NCBI GenBank assembly: GCA_963796485.1
Contig: CAWCLV010000001.1
Coordinates: forward strand, 1,674,001 to 1,738,000
From: CAWCDJ01 sp963796485
GTDB taxonomy: Bacteria > Acidobacteriota > Terriglobia > Bryobacterales > Bryobacteraceae
DNA: 64,000 nt
Direction: 5' to 3'
Shown: positions 28,919 through 36,674 of the stretch, one piece after another
Layout of the letters: the number at the start of each line of letters is the position of its first letter
How positions within the stretch are numbered: position 1 is the first letter of the stretch
Position numbers and translations under genes: made by a program
The notes under the pieces: model-generated
Database searches by the model: none
What the model saw: only the letters and a program-made list of their open reading frames with translations
What the model was told of the DNA's origin: nothing

Positions 28919-29233
28919 CTACCCTGGGCAGATCTCCGTAAGCTCGATTTCCAGCACGGCCCCGCATGCGCCGCATACGGTCTGCCCGTCTTCCGCAAGG
29001 TAAACGGCGGTGGAGTCGCAGCGTATGCACGGTGCCGTGGCATCCGCCGCCTCGGGAAGCGGATCCGGCGGGACGATGCCCGAAACGGTCCTGCCCGTGG
29101 CTATTGTTACGGGCTCGAACGTCGTCCCGCAATCGGTGCAGACGTGGTTGAAACAGCAGTTCGGCGTGCAGCTATAGGAGACATCCTTCGAGCCGCACAC
29201 CGGACAGGCGATCTTGAGCTTCCGCGTTTTCAC
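28919..29233 (-). CDS. Zinc-ribbon protein with several Cys pairs
   Basis: 104 aa from a GTG at 29233, one base after the stop of the PPIase gene upstream, so probably translationally coupled to it. Cys pairs CPVCGSKDV, CCFNHVCTDCG, CIRC and CGACG suggest two TFIIB-like zinc ribbons, one after the other. Nothing indicates DNA binding or enzymatic activity. I do not recognise a named family. Confidence 0.75.
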   Translation of the reverse strand: MKTRKLKIACPVCGSKDVSYSCTPNCCFNHVCTDCGTTFEPVTIATGRTVSGIVPPDPLPEAADATAPCIRCDSTAVYLAEDGQTVCGACGAVLEIELTEICPG

Positions 29234-29234
29234 A

Positions 29235-30209
29235 CTACTGCTTCTTGGCTGGCGCTTCGACAGCGCCGGCCGCGGCGGGTGCGGGTTCGGCAGGGAAGAA
29301 GGCCGGGTTGAACACTACGCCGCTCTTCTTCTCCAGGTCGTCGAGCGCTTTCTTGGCCGCTTCCGGACGCAGTTTCTTCTCCATCTCCGGCTTGGCATCC
29401 TCGAAGCTCTTGGTACGCTTCGCCTCGACCTTGATGATGTGGTAGCCGAACGGCGTCTTCACGGGCTCGCTCAACTCGCCCACGTTCAGCTTGAAGGCCG
29501 CTGCATCGAACGGCGGCACCATCTGGTTGTGGCGGAAGAAATCCAGGTCGCCCCCGCGGCTGGCCGACCCGGTATCGTCGGATTCCTGCATGGCCAGCGT
29601 GGCGAAATCGGCACCGTCCGCCAGTTTTTTCCGCACTTCCTGCGCCTTCGCCAGCGCTTCCTCTTCGGTCAGGTCCTTCCCTCCGGGCTTGACCGGCAGC
29701 GGGGAGCCCTTCATGCGAATCAGGATGTGGCGCGCATGGACCTCTTCGAAGTCGGCTTTGTGCTCATCGTAGTATTTGTGCAGTTCCGCGTCATCGATCT
29801 TCGCGTCCTTGCTCAACTCCTGGTAGGTAATCGCAGCCAGGGCGTTGGACATCTGGAACTGGTAGCCCTGGCTCTGGTCCAGGTGGCGCCGCTTCCCTTC
29901 GTCGGCCAGGGTCAGGACTTGCGCGAGGCTCTCGGCGAACTGCTTGCGCCCCGCTCCGCGCGCCCTTTCCTGATACTGGGCCGGCAGCGCCGCCAGGATC
30001 TCGTCGAACTGCGCGGCGGTAATCTTGGATTCTCCGACCGTCAGGACCACGGTTTCAGGCGGAACCTGGGGCATTGCGGGAGCCGCGTTCTCGACCGACA
30101 TGCTTACGGACGGTGGCGGAGACGCCGGCTGTGCCGGTTTGGGAGGAGGCGTTTGGGCTAGCAGACACGCCGCCGGACACACCAGGAGGAAACTGCGGTG
30201 AAACGTCAT
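29235..30209 (-). CDS. Exported parvulin-type peptidyl-prolyl isomerase
   Basis: 324 aa. Signal peptide (FLLVCPAACLLAQ), a Pro-rich linker, a helical chaperone part and one rotamase domain: VHARHILIRMKGSP, GADFATLAMQESDDTGSASR, GGDLDFFRHNQMV, GYHIIKVEAKR. The tail is rich in Ala and Lys. It probably assists folding of exported proteins, like the lipoprotein at 24485. The zinc-ribbon gene follows after one base. Confidence 0.9.
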   Translation of the reverse strand: MTFHRSFLLVCPAACLLAQTPPPKPAQPASPPPSVSMSVENAAPAMPQVPPETVVLTVGESKITAAQFDEILAALPAQYQERARGAGRKQFAESLAQVLTLADEGKRRHLDQSQGYQFQMSNALAAITYQELSKDAKIDDAELHKYYDEHKADFEEVHARHILIRMKGSPLPVKPGGKDLTEEEALAKAQEVRKKLADGADFATLAMQESDDTGSASRGGDLDFFRHNQMVPPFDAAAFKLNVGELSEPVKTPFGYHIIKVEAKRTKSFEDAKPEMEKKLRPEAAKKALDDLEKKSGVVFNPAFFPAEPAPAAAGAVEAPAKKQ

Positions 30210-30255
30210 TTTTCTATCATACCGTGGCGATTCGCACGTCCCCGGCCGCGTTCAC

Positions 30256-30576
30256 CTATCCCGCCGGCTCGACCACCGCGGACATCGACCCCTTCGATTT
30301 TGGCAGCCGCCAGTCCGCCCCGTAGGCGTGAATCTGGTCCCGCGCGAACTCGGCTTCCGGCAGCTCGCAGGTGATCAGGACGGTGCGCCCGCACCGGTCC
30401 ACTTCCTCGGCGTGCCGGTAGGCCTGGTCGAGCGTGAAGATGAAGATTTTCTGCAGCATCTCGATCACGTAATCGTAGGTGTGATCGTTGTCGTCCAACA
30501 GAACGACGTGATAGAGCGGGACTCTTTCCTCGCGCTCAAGGGTCTCGGTTTCCGGTGAAATCGAAGGTTTCGCCAC
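30256..30576 (-). CDS. clpS: ClpS-like adaptor protein
   Basis: 106 aa from a GTG at 30576 (VAKPSISPETE); the frame remains open upstream but without similarity. The core YHVVLLDDNDHTYDYVIEML is the ClpS N-degron-binding region, followed by ALP-like helices (AYRHAEEVDRCGRTVLITC). Classical ClpS has NDD in this loop; here it is DDND, and the gatekeeper Met is not obvious, so ligand preference may differ. ClpS delivers N-end-rule substrates to ClpA/C. No clpA is in the window. Divergent from the desulfurase gene. Confidence 0.75.
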   Translation of the reverse strand: MAKPSISPETETLEREERVPLYHVVLLDDNDHTYDYVIEMLQKIFIFTLDQAYRHAEEVDRCGRTVLITCELPEAEFARDQIHAYGADWRLPKSKGSMSAVVEPAG

Positions 30577-30626
30577 GTGGATTACGTCCAGTATCCGCCA
30601 TTTCGCGCCACAATGGGAGTGAAGCC

Positions 30627-31748
30627 ATGCGCGATCCGGTTTACCTGGATTACCAGGCCACCACCCCGGTCGATCCCCGCGTTCTGGCGGCGATGCTCCC
30701 GTTCTTCGGGCCGAAGTTCGGCAACGCCGCCAGCCGCACCCACCGCTTCGGCTGGGAAGCCGAGAAGGCGGTGGACTTCGCCCGCAGGCAGGTGGCGGAT
30801 CTTGCCGGCGCATCGCCCCGCGAGATCGTGTTTACCAGCGGGGCTACCGAATCCAACAACCTCGCGATCAAGGGGTTAGGCCGTATCCACGTGATCACGG
30901 CGGCCACCGAGCATAAGGCGGTGCTCGATCCGGCGAAGCGGGCAGCCGGCCGTGTGACCGTGCTGCAGCCGCGTCCCGACGGGCTGATCGACCTGGACGA
31001 ACTGCGCGCGGCGATCGGCCCCGAGCCCACCCTGGTGAGCATCATGTGGGCGAATAACGAAATCGGGGTCATCCAGCCGGTGGCGGAGATCGGCGCGATC
31101 TGCCGCGAAGCCGGAGCCGTTTTCCATTGCGACGCCGCCCAGGCGTTCGGTAAGGTGCCGGTGAGCGTGGAGCACGTGGACCTGATGTCGTTCAGCGCCC
31201 ATAAACTGTACGGGCCCAAGGGCGCCGGCGCGCTCTACGTGCGCCGCAAGCGGATACGGCTCGAGCCGCAGATGGACGGCGGCGGGCACGAATCCGGCAT
31301 GCGCTCCGGGACCTTGAACGTACCCGGGATCGTGGGGTTCGGCGCCGCCTGCGCGCTCTCAGCGGACGAGATGGCGGAGGAAGCGAACCGCACCGGCCGC
31401 CTTCGCGACCGCCTCTGCGCCAGGCTGAGGGCGGAACTCGAGGGCGTGACGATCAACGGGTCGATGGCGCAGCGCCTCCCCGGGAATCTCAATGCCAGTT
31501 TCGCCGGAGTGGACGGCAGCGCCCTGCTGATGAGCATGCCGGAACTGGCGCTCTCGACCGGCTCCGCCTGCACCTCTGCAACCATCGAGCCTAGCCACGT
31601 CCTGCGTGCCATCGGGGTCTCCAGCGAACTGGCGCATTCCACGCTCCGTTTCGGACTCGGCAGGTTCACCACGGAGGAAGAGATCGACTACGCCGCCGGG
31701 CGCCTGGTCGAGGCGGTCCGGAAACTGCGCGCCCTGGCGCCCGTTTAG
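30627..31748 (+). CDS. Cysteine desulfurase, NifS/IscS family
   Basis: 373 aa; ATG 30627 with GGGAGTGA upstream. PLP enzyme that takes sulfur from cysteine for Fe-S clusters, thionucleosides and similar. The PLP lysine is in SFSAHKLYGPKGAGALYV, the aspartate contact in FHCDAAQAFG, and the persulfide-forming Cys in LSTGSACTSATIEPSHVL. No iscU/sufU is adjacent. Some family members also act on selenocysteine, which is worth noting given the selenoproteins nearby, but nothing in this sequence points to that specifically. Confidence 0.92.
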   Translation: MRDPVYLDYQATTPVDPRVLAAMLPFFGPKFGNAASRTHRFGWEAEKAVDFARRQVADLAGASPREIVFTSGATESNNLAIKGLGRIHVITAATEHKAVLDPAKRAAGRVTVLQPRPDGLIDLDELRAAIGPEPTLVSIMWANNEIGVIQPVAEIGAICREAGAVFHCDAAQAFGKVPVSVEHVDLMSFSAHKLYGPKGAGALYVRRKRIRLEPQMDGGGHESGMRSGTLNVPGIVGFGAACALSADEMAEEANRTGRLRDRLCARLRAELEGVTINGSMAQRLPGNLNASFAGVDGSALLMSMPELALSTGSACTSATIEPSHVLRAIGVSSELAHSTLRFGLGRFTTEEEIDYAAGRLVEAVRKLRALAPV

Positions 31749-31833
31749 GGTCGAAAACATGGGCAGGCAAGGACCTGCGCCTCCGTGATATACTTTGGAA
31801 GTCTTTCCCGTTCAAGAAGACCCCAGAATTTCT

Positions 31834-32028
31834 ATGCCTAAGCTGAAGACACACAAAGGTGCGTCCAAGCGGTTCAAGAAGACCGGCACGGGCAAAGTGG
31901 TTCGCAACCACGCGTTCGGCCGTCACATCTTGACTTCGAAGCCGCACAAACGCAAGAAGAAACTGCATCAGAGCGTGGTCGCGGATGCCGCCGACCAGCC
32001 CGCCCTGAAGCGGATGCTCCCCTACTAG
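31834..32028 (+). CDS. rpmI: 50S ribosomal protein L35
   Basis: 64 aa, highly basic, with the family start MPKLKTHKGASKRFKKTGTG and end KRMLPY. It lies directly before rplT as in most bacteria, but infC, usually the first gene of this operon, is not upstream; a cysteine desulfurase is. The 85-base leader may carry regulation by L20, which cannot be resolved by eye. Confidence 0.96.
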   Translation: MPKLKTHKGASKRFKKTGTGKVVRNHAFGRHILTSKPHKRKKKLHQSVVADAADQPALKRMLPY

Positions 32029-32110
32029 TCCGGGTGAGCAATTGTGCGGACGGAGCGCGTGGCACGTGCCCGAGCCGCCAATAATTTGAATATTTCAAGG
32101 AGATTGAAAC

Positions 32111-32473
32111 GTGCCCAGAGTTAAACGTGGTACCCACCGCCGGGCCTCCCGCAAGAAGACGCTCAATCTGGCGTCCGGCTACTTCCTAACCAAGAGCAAG
32201 CTGTATCGCGCGGCGCAAGAAGCCGTCGAGCGCGGCCTGAAGTTCGCCTACGTCGGCCGCAAGAATAAAAAGCGCGAATACCGTTCGCTGTGGATCGTGC
32301 GCATCAACGCCGCCTGCCGTGAAGCCGGTATTTCGTACAGCAAGTTCATGCACGGGTTGAAAGCCGCCGGGCTCGACCTGAACCGCAACGTTCTGGCCGA
32401 TGTCGCCCTGCACGACGACGCCGCCTTCCGCCAATTGGTAGAATCGGCCAAAGCAGCCCTCAATAAAGCGTGA
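32111..32473 (+). CDS. rplT: 50S ribosomal protein L20
   Basis: 120 aa; GTG start at 32111 with AAGGAG upstream. Typical L20: MPRVKRGTHRRASRKKTLNL, then KNKKREYRSLWIVRINAACR. Needed early in 50S assembly and, in many bacteria, represses its own operon. Its stop overlaps a GTG for the next frame, suggesting coupling to the coiled-coil gene. Confidence 0.97.
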   Translation: MPRVKRGTHRRASRKKTLNLASGYFLTKSKLYRAAQEAVERGLKFAYVGRKNKKREYRSLWIVRINAACREAGISYSKFMHGLKAAGLDLNRNVLADVALHDDAAFRQLVESAKAALNKA

Positions 32474-32481
32474 GTTTTCCC

Positions 32482-32724
32482 ATGAGTGCCCCCGAACTGG
32501 ATATCGATTCCCTAAGCAGCCTGGAAGACCGCATTCAGCAGGCCATCCAGCTGGTGAACCGGCTGCGCAGGGAAAAAGAAGCAGCCATGGAAGAGGCGGC
32601 CGCGGCAAAAGCAGAAGCCGCGCGCCTCTCCGAAGAAGTCAAGACGCTCCAGGGCGAGCGGAAGCAGGTCCGCTCGCGAATTGAGAAGTTGCTGGGGCAG
32701 ATCGATCAGTTGAGCGCCGGTTAA
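32482..32724 (+). CDS. Small coiled-coil protein, ZapB-like
   Basis: 80 aa from ATG 32482; a GTG at 32470 overlapping the rplT stop is also possible. Almost the whole length is one amphipathic coiled coil (SLEDRIQQAIQLVNRLRREK, then Ala/Glu-rich heptads to KLLGQIDQL). Its size, form and position directly before zapA suggest a division-associated ZapB-like partner. Coiled coils alone do not prove this. Confidence 0.7.
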   Translation: MSAPELDIDSLSSLEDRIQQAIQLVNRLRREKEAAMEEAAAAKAEAARLSEEVKTLQGERKQVRSRIEKLLGQIDQLSAG

Positions 32725-32744
32725 GGCCGGCGCCGGAAGATCCG

Positions 32745-33065
32745 GTGGAAATCAGCCCCCCCGAAAAGCAGCCAGTTCGCGTTACCATCCTGAGCCGGCC
32801 GTACACACTGCTGGCCAGCGGTGATCCGCGCGAAGTCGAGGAAGTGGCGGCCAGCGTCAACGAGCTGATGCTTTCGATCGCCGCCAGGGCTCCCAACGCG
32901 GATTCCACGCGCATCGCGGTTTTGGCCTGTCTCCACCTGGCCGACCAACTCCGGCTTCTCGAACGCGATCTCAACCGGCTCAAGACCCGCGTGGAGCGGA
33001 AGTCCGAGGAGTTCGCCGGCCTGCTCGAGCAGCTCATCGAGACCGCGGGAGACCGGACCGAGTGA
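32745..33065 (+). CDS. zapA: Cell division protein ZapA
   Basis: 106 aa; GTG start at 32745. The N-terminal beta-strand region VRVTILSRPYTLLASGDPRE and the following helix VEEVAASVNELMLSIAARAP are the ZapA head; a long C-terminal coiled coil makes the dimer arm. ZapA bundles FtsZ filaments. It overlaps the next gene by four bases (GTGA), and a ZapB-like gene is just upstream. Confidence 0.88.
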   Translation: MEISPPEKQPVRVTILSRPYTLLASGDPREVEEVAASVNELMLSIAARAPNADSTRIAVLACLHLADQLRLLERDLNRLKTRVERKSEEFAGLLEQLIETAGDRTE

Positions 33066-33877
33066 CCCGGGCGGCAATCCCCATCCTGCTGGTTTTGACC
33101 ATGGCGACCGCAGCCGACTACTCATCGGAAATTGCCGCTTGGCGGCAGGCGCGCGAAGCGTCCCTCAAAGGCGAGAGCGGCTGGCTCAGCCTGGCCGGAC
33201 TCTTCTGGCTGCACGACGGGGAAAACCGCTTCGGCCGCGAACCATCCAACGACGTCGTCCTTCCCGACGGCCCGCCGCACGCCGGATCGTTTCAACTGCG
33301 GAATGGCGAAGTGACCGTTACGCTGGACGGCTCCACCCGCAAAGTCGCTCACGATTCGAACGACAGTGTGCAGGTAGGCCGGCTGAAGATGCTGGTCATT
33401 CTGAGGGGCGGTAAGTTCGGGATCCGGCTGCGGGACCCCGAGAGCGAGGCGCGGCGCAATTTCCACGCCATCGAGTCGTATCCGGTAAATCAGGCGTGGC
33501 GGATTACGGCGCGATTCGTGGCGGAGCCGCGCCAGATCCCGATCCTCAACATCATCGGCCAGACGGAAGAAAGCGAATCTCCCGGCTATGCCGTATTTCA
33601 GGTCCACGGCCGCGAGTACCGACTCTATCCCATTTTCGAGGAGCCCGGCGCGAAAGAGCTGTTCTATATTTTCCGCGACCTGACGACCGGCAAGGAAACC
33701 TACGGCGCCGGCCGGTTCTTCTATTCCGCGCTCCCCGAGAACGGCCGCGTGGTGCTCGATTTTAATAAGGCCTACAATCCGCCCTGCGCCTTCACGCCTT
33801 ATGCCACCTGCCCGCTGCCGCCGAAAGAAAACCGGCTGGATTTGCGCGTAGACGCCGGCGAGAAGAAATACCACTAG
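33062..33877 (+). CDS. Exported DUF1684 family protein
   Basis: 271 aa; GTG start overlapping the zapA stop. A signal peptide (AIPILLVLTMATAADYSSEI) is followed by the DUF1684 pattern: WRQAREASLKGESGWLSLAG, then GRFFYSALPENGRVVLDFNK and YNPPCAFTPYATCPLPPKEN. The family is widespread and uncharacterised; the fold has a forkhead-associated-like N-terminal part. Function unknown. Confidence 0.85.
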   Translation: MTRAAIPILLVLTMATAADYSSEIAAWRQAREASLKGESGWLSLAGLFWLHDGENRFGREPSNDVVLPDGPPHAGSFQLRNGEVTVTLDGSTRKVAHDSNDSVQVGRLKMLVILRGGKFGIRLRDPESEARRNFHAIESYPVNQAWRITARFVAEPRQIPILNIIGQTEESESPGYAVFQVHGREYRLYPIFEEPGAKELFYIFRDLTTGKETYGAGRFFYSALPENGRVVLDFNKAYNPPCAFTPYATCPLPPKENRLDLRVDAGEKKYH

Positions 33878-33934
33878 AAGCCGGGTAGCTTCAGTGACTT
33901 ACTACTCTGAGACCGTGACCGACAGGAAGCTTTC

Positions 33935-34018
33935 AAACCGGGCAGGACCGGAGGCCTGCCCCACGTTACCAGCGTGGACGCGCCGCAAGTGGGGCAGGCC
34001 TCCCGGCCTGCCCGGTTT
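33935..34018. repeat. Interspersed palindromic repeat, copy 3 (inverted pair)
   Basis: Arms 33935-33964 and 33989-34018 are 30 bases each and complementary at 28, with a 24-base spacer. The right arm is the best match to copy 1. It lies in the 335-base gap between the DUF1684 gene and the HD-GYP gene; the rest of this gap (34019-34212) shows nothing I can assign. Confidence 0.7.
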
Positions 34019-34212
34019 TGACTTTTGGGGCTTGCCACGAAATAACCATGGCATTCCGGGGACACAGCTCCCCGCGGCCGCGGCTCGGTAATAGATTCTA
34101 CATAAGGGCCATGACTGCATAGCGCTCCCTTCCGGACATCCTTCCGTGGCGCAAACACTCCGGTTTGCCGCGCCCCACTCGTGTGTGCGCTTGTGGAGCG
34201 CGATGGCGCGCG

Positions 34213-34962
34213 TCAGGCCTCTCTGAAAATAAGAAACTGCTGGAGCCCCGCCAGGGAACTGCCCATAGCCTGAAGGCTGCGGTCGCAGTCCGCCGAGTAC
34301 GCTCCGATCTTCGAGATCACATCCGGATGCAGCTTGAAGAACAGCTTCACGATTTCGGGATCCCGCCAGCCGCGCCGTGTTTCCTCCTCCAGGAGCGAGA
34401 GCGCCTCCGCCGGATCAAAGGCCCGCTTGTAGGGACGCGGGCTGACCAGGGCATCGTAAATATCGCCAATCTGGAGGATGCGCGCCAGCAAGGGAATCTG
34501 CTCGCCCCGCAGTCCGTCCGGGTAACCGCTGCCGTCCCACCGTTCGTGATGGTGGCGGATGACCGGCAGTACGGGGTCGAGGGTTTTCAAATGCCGGCAG
34601 ATCTCCTCGCCGCGCACCGCGTGACTTCTCATGACCACCCATTCGGAAGCGGTCAATGCTCCCGGTTTGAAGAGGATCGAGTCCGGAATTCCGACCTTCC
34701 CCACGTCGTGCAGGTAGCCGCCCCGGTAAAGCGCCAGCAGGCTTGCCGTCTCCAGCCCCATCGCGAACCCCAGGCTCACGCCGATCAGCGCCAGCCGCTC
34801 GCAATGCCCGGCCGTCTGGCTGTCGCGCTGCTCCACAGCCAATGCCAAGGCAAACAGAATCTCCTCGGTCTCATCGACCTCCCATCCGTTCGGGACCGAA
34901 ACACCCCGGCGCGGGGACCGGCGAGGATCGTCGCTCTCCCGGCGGCTCTTTCGTTTGATCAT
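34213..34962 (-). CDS. HD-GYP domain phosphodiesterase
   Basis: About 249 aa from ATG 34962 (a GTG at 34983 is possible). The HD-GYP domain is complete: HCERLALIGVSLGFAM, HDVGKVGIPDSILF, VIRHHHERWDGSGYPDGLRG, IGDIYDALVSPRPYK. Such proteins hydrolyse cyclic di-GMP with a bimetal site. There is no receiver, GAF or PAS domain in front, only a basic N-terminus, so input must come from a partner. Confidence 0.88.
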   Translation of the reverse strand: MIKRKSRRESDDPRRSPRRGVSVPNGWEVDETEEILFALALAVEQRDSQTAGHCERLALIGVSLGFAMGLETASLLALYRGGYLHDVGKVGIPDSILFKPGALTASEWVVMRSHAVRGEEICRHLKTLDPVLPVIRHHHERWDGSGYPDGLRGEQIPLLARILQIGDIYDALVSPRPYKRAFDPAEALSLLEEETRRGWRDPEIVKLFFKLHPDVISKIGAYSADCDRSLQAMGSSLAGLQQFLIFREA

Positions 34963-35045
34963 GGACCGGCCGATGAATGCCACAACTTACGTATCGGCGT
35001 GTCGTCGAAAAATCGGAGAGTATGCGGTGGAAAAATTTCGAAACA

Positions 35046-36608
35046 TCAGCGCCGTACCACCGTAACGCTCCTCCAGGACACATTCCCGGCCGCATCGTAA
35101 GCCCGCACGGTCACTACGTTGGTCCCCACCAGCAGCGGAATCCCGGCGCTCCACACCGTGGTTCCCGCAGCCACGCCGGCATCCCCGTTGCTCGTCGTCC
35201 AGCGAACCGCCGTTACCCCCACGTTGTCCGCCGCCTTGCCGCTGACCGTCAGCCTCGCTGCCGAAGTCGAGACAATCGTGGATGCCGGGGATGTGATCGC
35301 AATCGACGGCGGAATCTGGTCCGCGGACGGCGACTGAGGGGTGGTCGTCGGAGTAGTCGGAGTAGTCGGAGTAGTCGGAACGGCGGGATTCGCGGGAGGG
35401 TCGCTCGGCGTCACCGGCACGGTCGGAACATCCGGTGCGGACGGACCGGAACCAGGCGTGGCCGGCGCTTCCGGCAGCGCACTGCCGTAGAGCGCGCGGA
35501 TTCCCGCGATGTCGTCCCCCGCCAACCCGCTGGTCACCCGGTAATAGGGATACATGACCGCCCCGGGATTATCGGAGTGGCCCAGGCCGAGCGCGTGCCC
35601 GGTCTCGTGCAGCACCACCGAATACAGATCGATCCCGGTTCCCGTTCCCCACGCTTCATCCGCATCCAGATGCATGTCCCCGGCCACCGGCTCGGTGTTC
35701 GGCGGCGACGGGTAAAATGTGTGCGCGAGCGTTTTCCCCGGCCCGTCGAACGGGTACCCGTCGCCGTGCGCGCCGCGCGCGAACAGGATCGCGATGGTAC
35801 GGGCCGCGTCGGCCCTCTGGCCCGGCGTCAGTTGGACCGGCGCATAGCGTTCCCACTCCCGAAATGCGCGCTCCACCTCGCTCCGAATGGTGGCCTCCGC
35901 CAGCTTCTCCGTAAACGATTGAAAGTAGTACTGCAGCGAGACGGCCCCGGCGGCATCCTTGCTCCATCCCGTGCCCACTTCCGCGTATTCGGCCACCGGA
36001 CCCGCTTCGGTGACCGCGCCCGCGCAGGACTGCACCGCGTTTCCCGCCACCAGGTCGCTCGAAGCGGGCAGGATGTACGCTACCGCATCGGCATCCGCCA
36101 GGTGCCTCAGTTGCGCGTAGGGCCCGGAGACCAGCAGATGATTGGGAAGCAGCACCGGGTTTTGGATGAGCTCGAACCCCGCATCCCGGGCCAGTTTACG
36201 GGCGGCCTCCATATCCCCGTCTTCGTGAAAAATGACGAGATACGCCGGCCCGGGCGCCGCCTGCAATTGCGGACTCAGTTTATCCGCCGCTTCGAGCGGC
36301 CCCGCCCAGTTCACTCCGAGCCCGTCCAGGTCGGCCTCCGGCCCGGCCGACACCATCAGAGTGTTGTCCGGAACGTAGCCCGTAATGCGGATCCCCCGCT
36401 GCGCCAGCGCATCCCGCACGTCGCGCCCCGGATATCGCTGGAACTGCACCAGCAGGTGGCGCCGCCCCGGCTCCGCCCGCCGCACGACCCTGGCCGCGCC
36501 GGGCCGCAGTGTCCGGAACCGCAGCCGGATCCCATCCTGCGCCGTAGCGCAGAACAGCGCAACGAGTAACACGAAGGGAACCGCGCGAAAACGTTTCGTT
36601 CTCTGCAC
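35046..36608 (-). CDS. Secreted matrixin-type metalloprotease with C-terminal Ig-like domain
   Basis: 520 aa from a GTG at 36608 that gives a signal peptide (FRAVPFVLLVALFCATAQDG); the frame is open much further upstream but runs under the divergent NHL gene. The M10 zinc site VVLHETGHALGLGHSD and Met-turn AVMYPYY are complete. A linker of Thr-Pro repeats follows, coded by a short tandem repeat of about 9 bases (35341-35380), then an Ig-like domain (RLTVSGKAADNVGVTAVRWT). Probably an extracellular protease. Confidence 0.87.
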   Translation of the reverse strand: MQRTKRFRAVPFVLLVALFCATAQDGIRLRFRTLRPGAARVVRRAEPGRRHLLVQFQRYPGRDVRDALAQRGIRITGYVPDNTLMVSAGPEADLDGLGVNWAGPLEAADKLSPQLQAAPGPAYLVIFHEDGDMEAARKLARDAGFELIQNPVLLPNHLLVSGPYAQLRHLADADAVAYILPASSDLVAGNAVQSCAGAVTEAGPVAEYAEVGTGWSKDAAGAVSLQYYFQSFTEKLAEATIRSEVERAFREWERYAPVQLTPGQRADAARTIAILFARGAHGDGYPFDGPGKTLAHTFYPSPPNTEPVAGDMHLDADEAWGTGTGIDLYSVVLHETGHALGLGHSDNPGAVMYPYYRVTSGLAGDDIAGIRALYGSALPEAPATPGSGPSAPDVPTVPVTPSDPPANPAVPTTPTTPTTPTTTPQSPSADQIPPSIAITSPASTIVSTSAARLTVSGKAADNVGVTAVRWTTSNGDAGVAAGTTVWSAGIPLLVGTNVVTVRAYDAAGNVSWRSVTVVRR

Positions 36609-36674
36609 TCTGCTATTTCTTTTCGTGGATTTTGAGAGTTTTTCCAGGAGGAACGCACTAGGACTTTCACGCGG

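Noticed and set aside
28831..29132. Minus-strand frames through the GC-rich gap after the peroxiredoxin
   Set aside because: They overlap the inverted repeat and the zinc-ribbon gene in the wrong frame.
35341..35380. Possible CRISPR or minisatellite
   Set aside because: Only about three copies of a 9-base unit inside the matrixin gene coding a Thr-Pro linker; no spacers.
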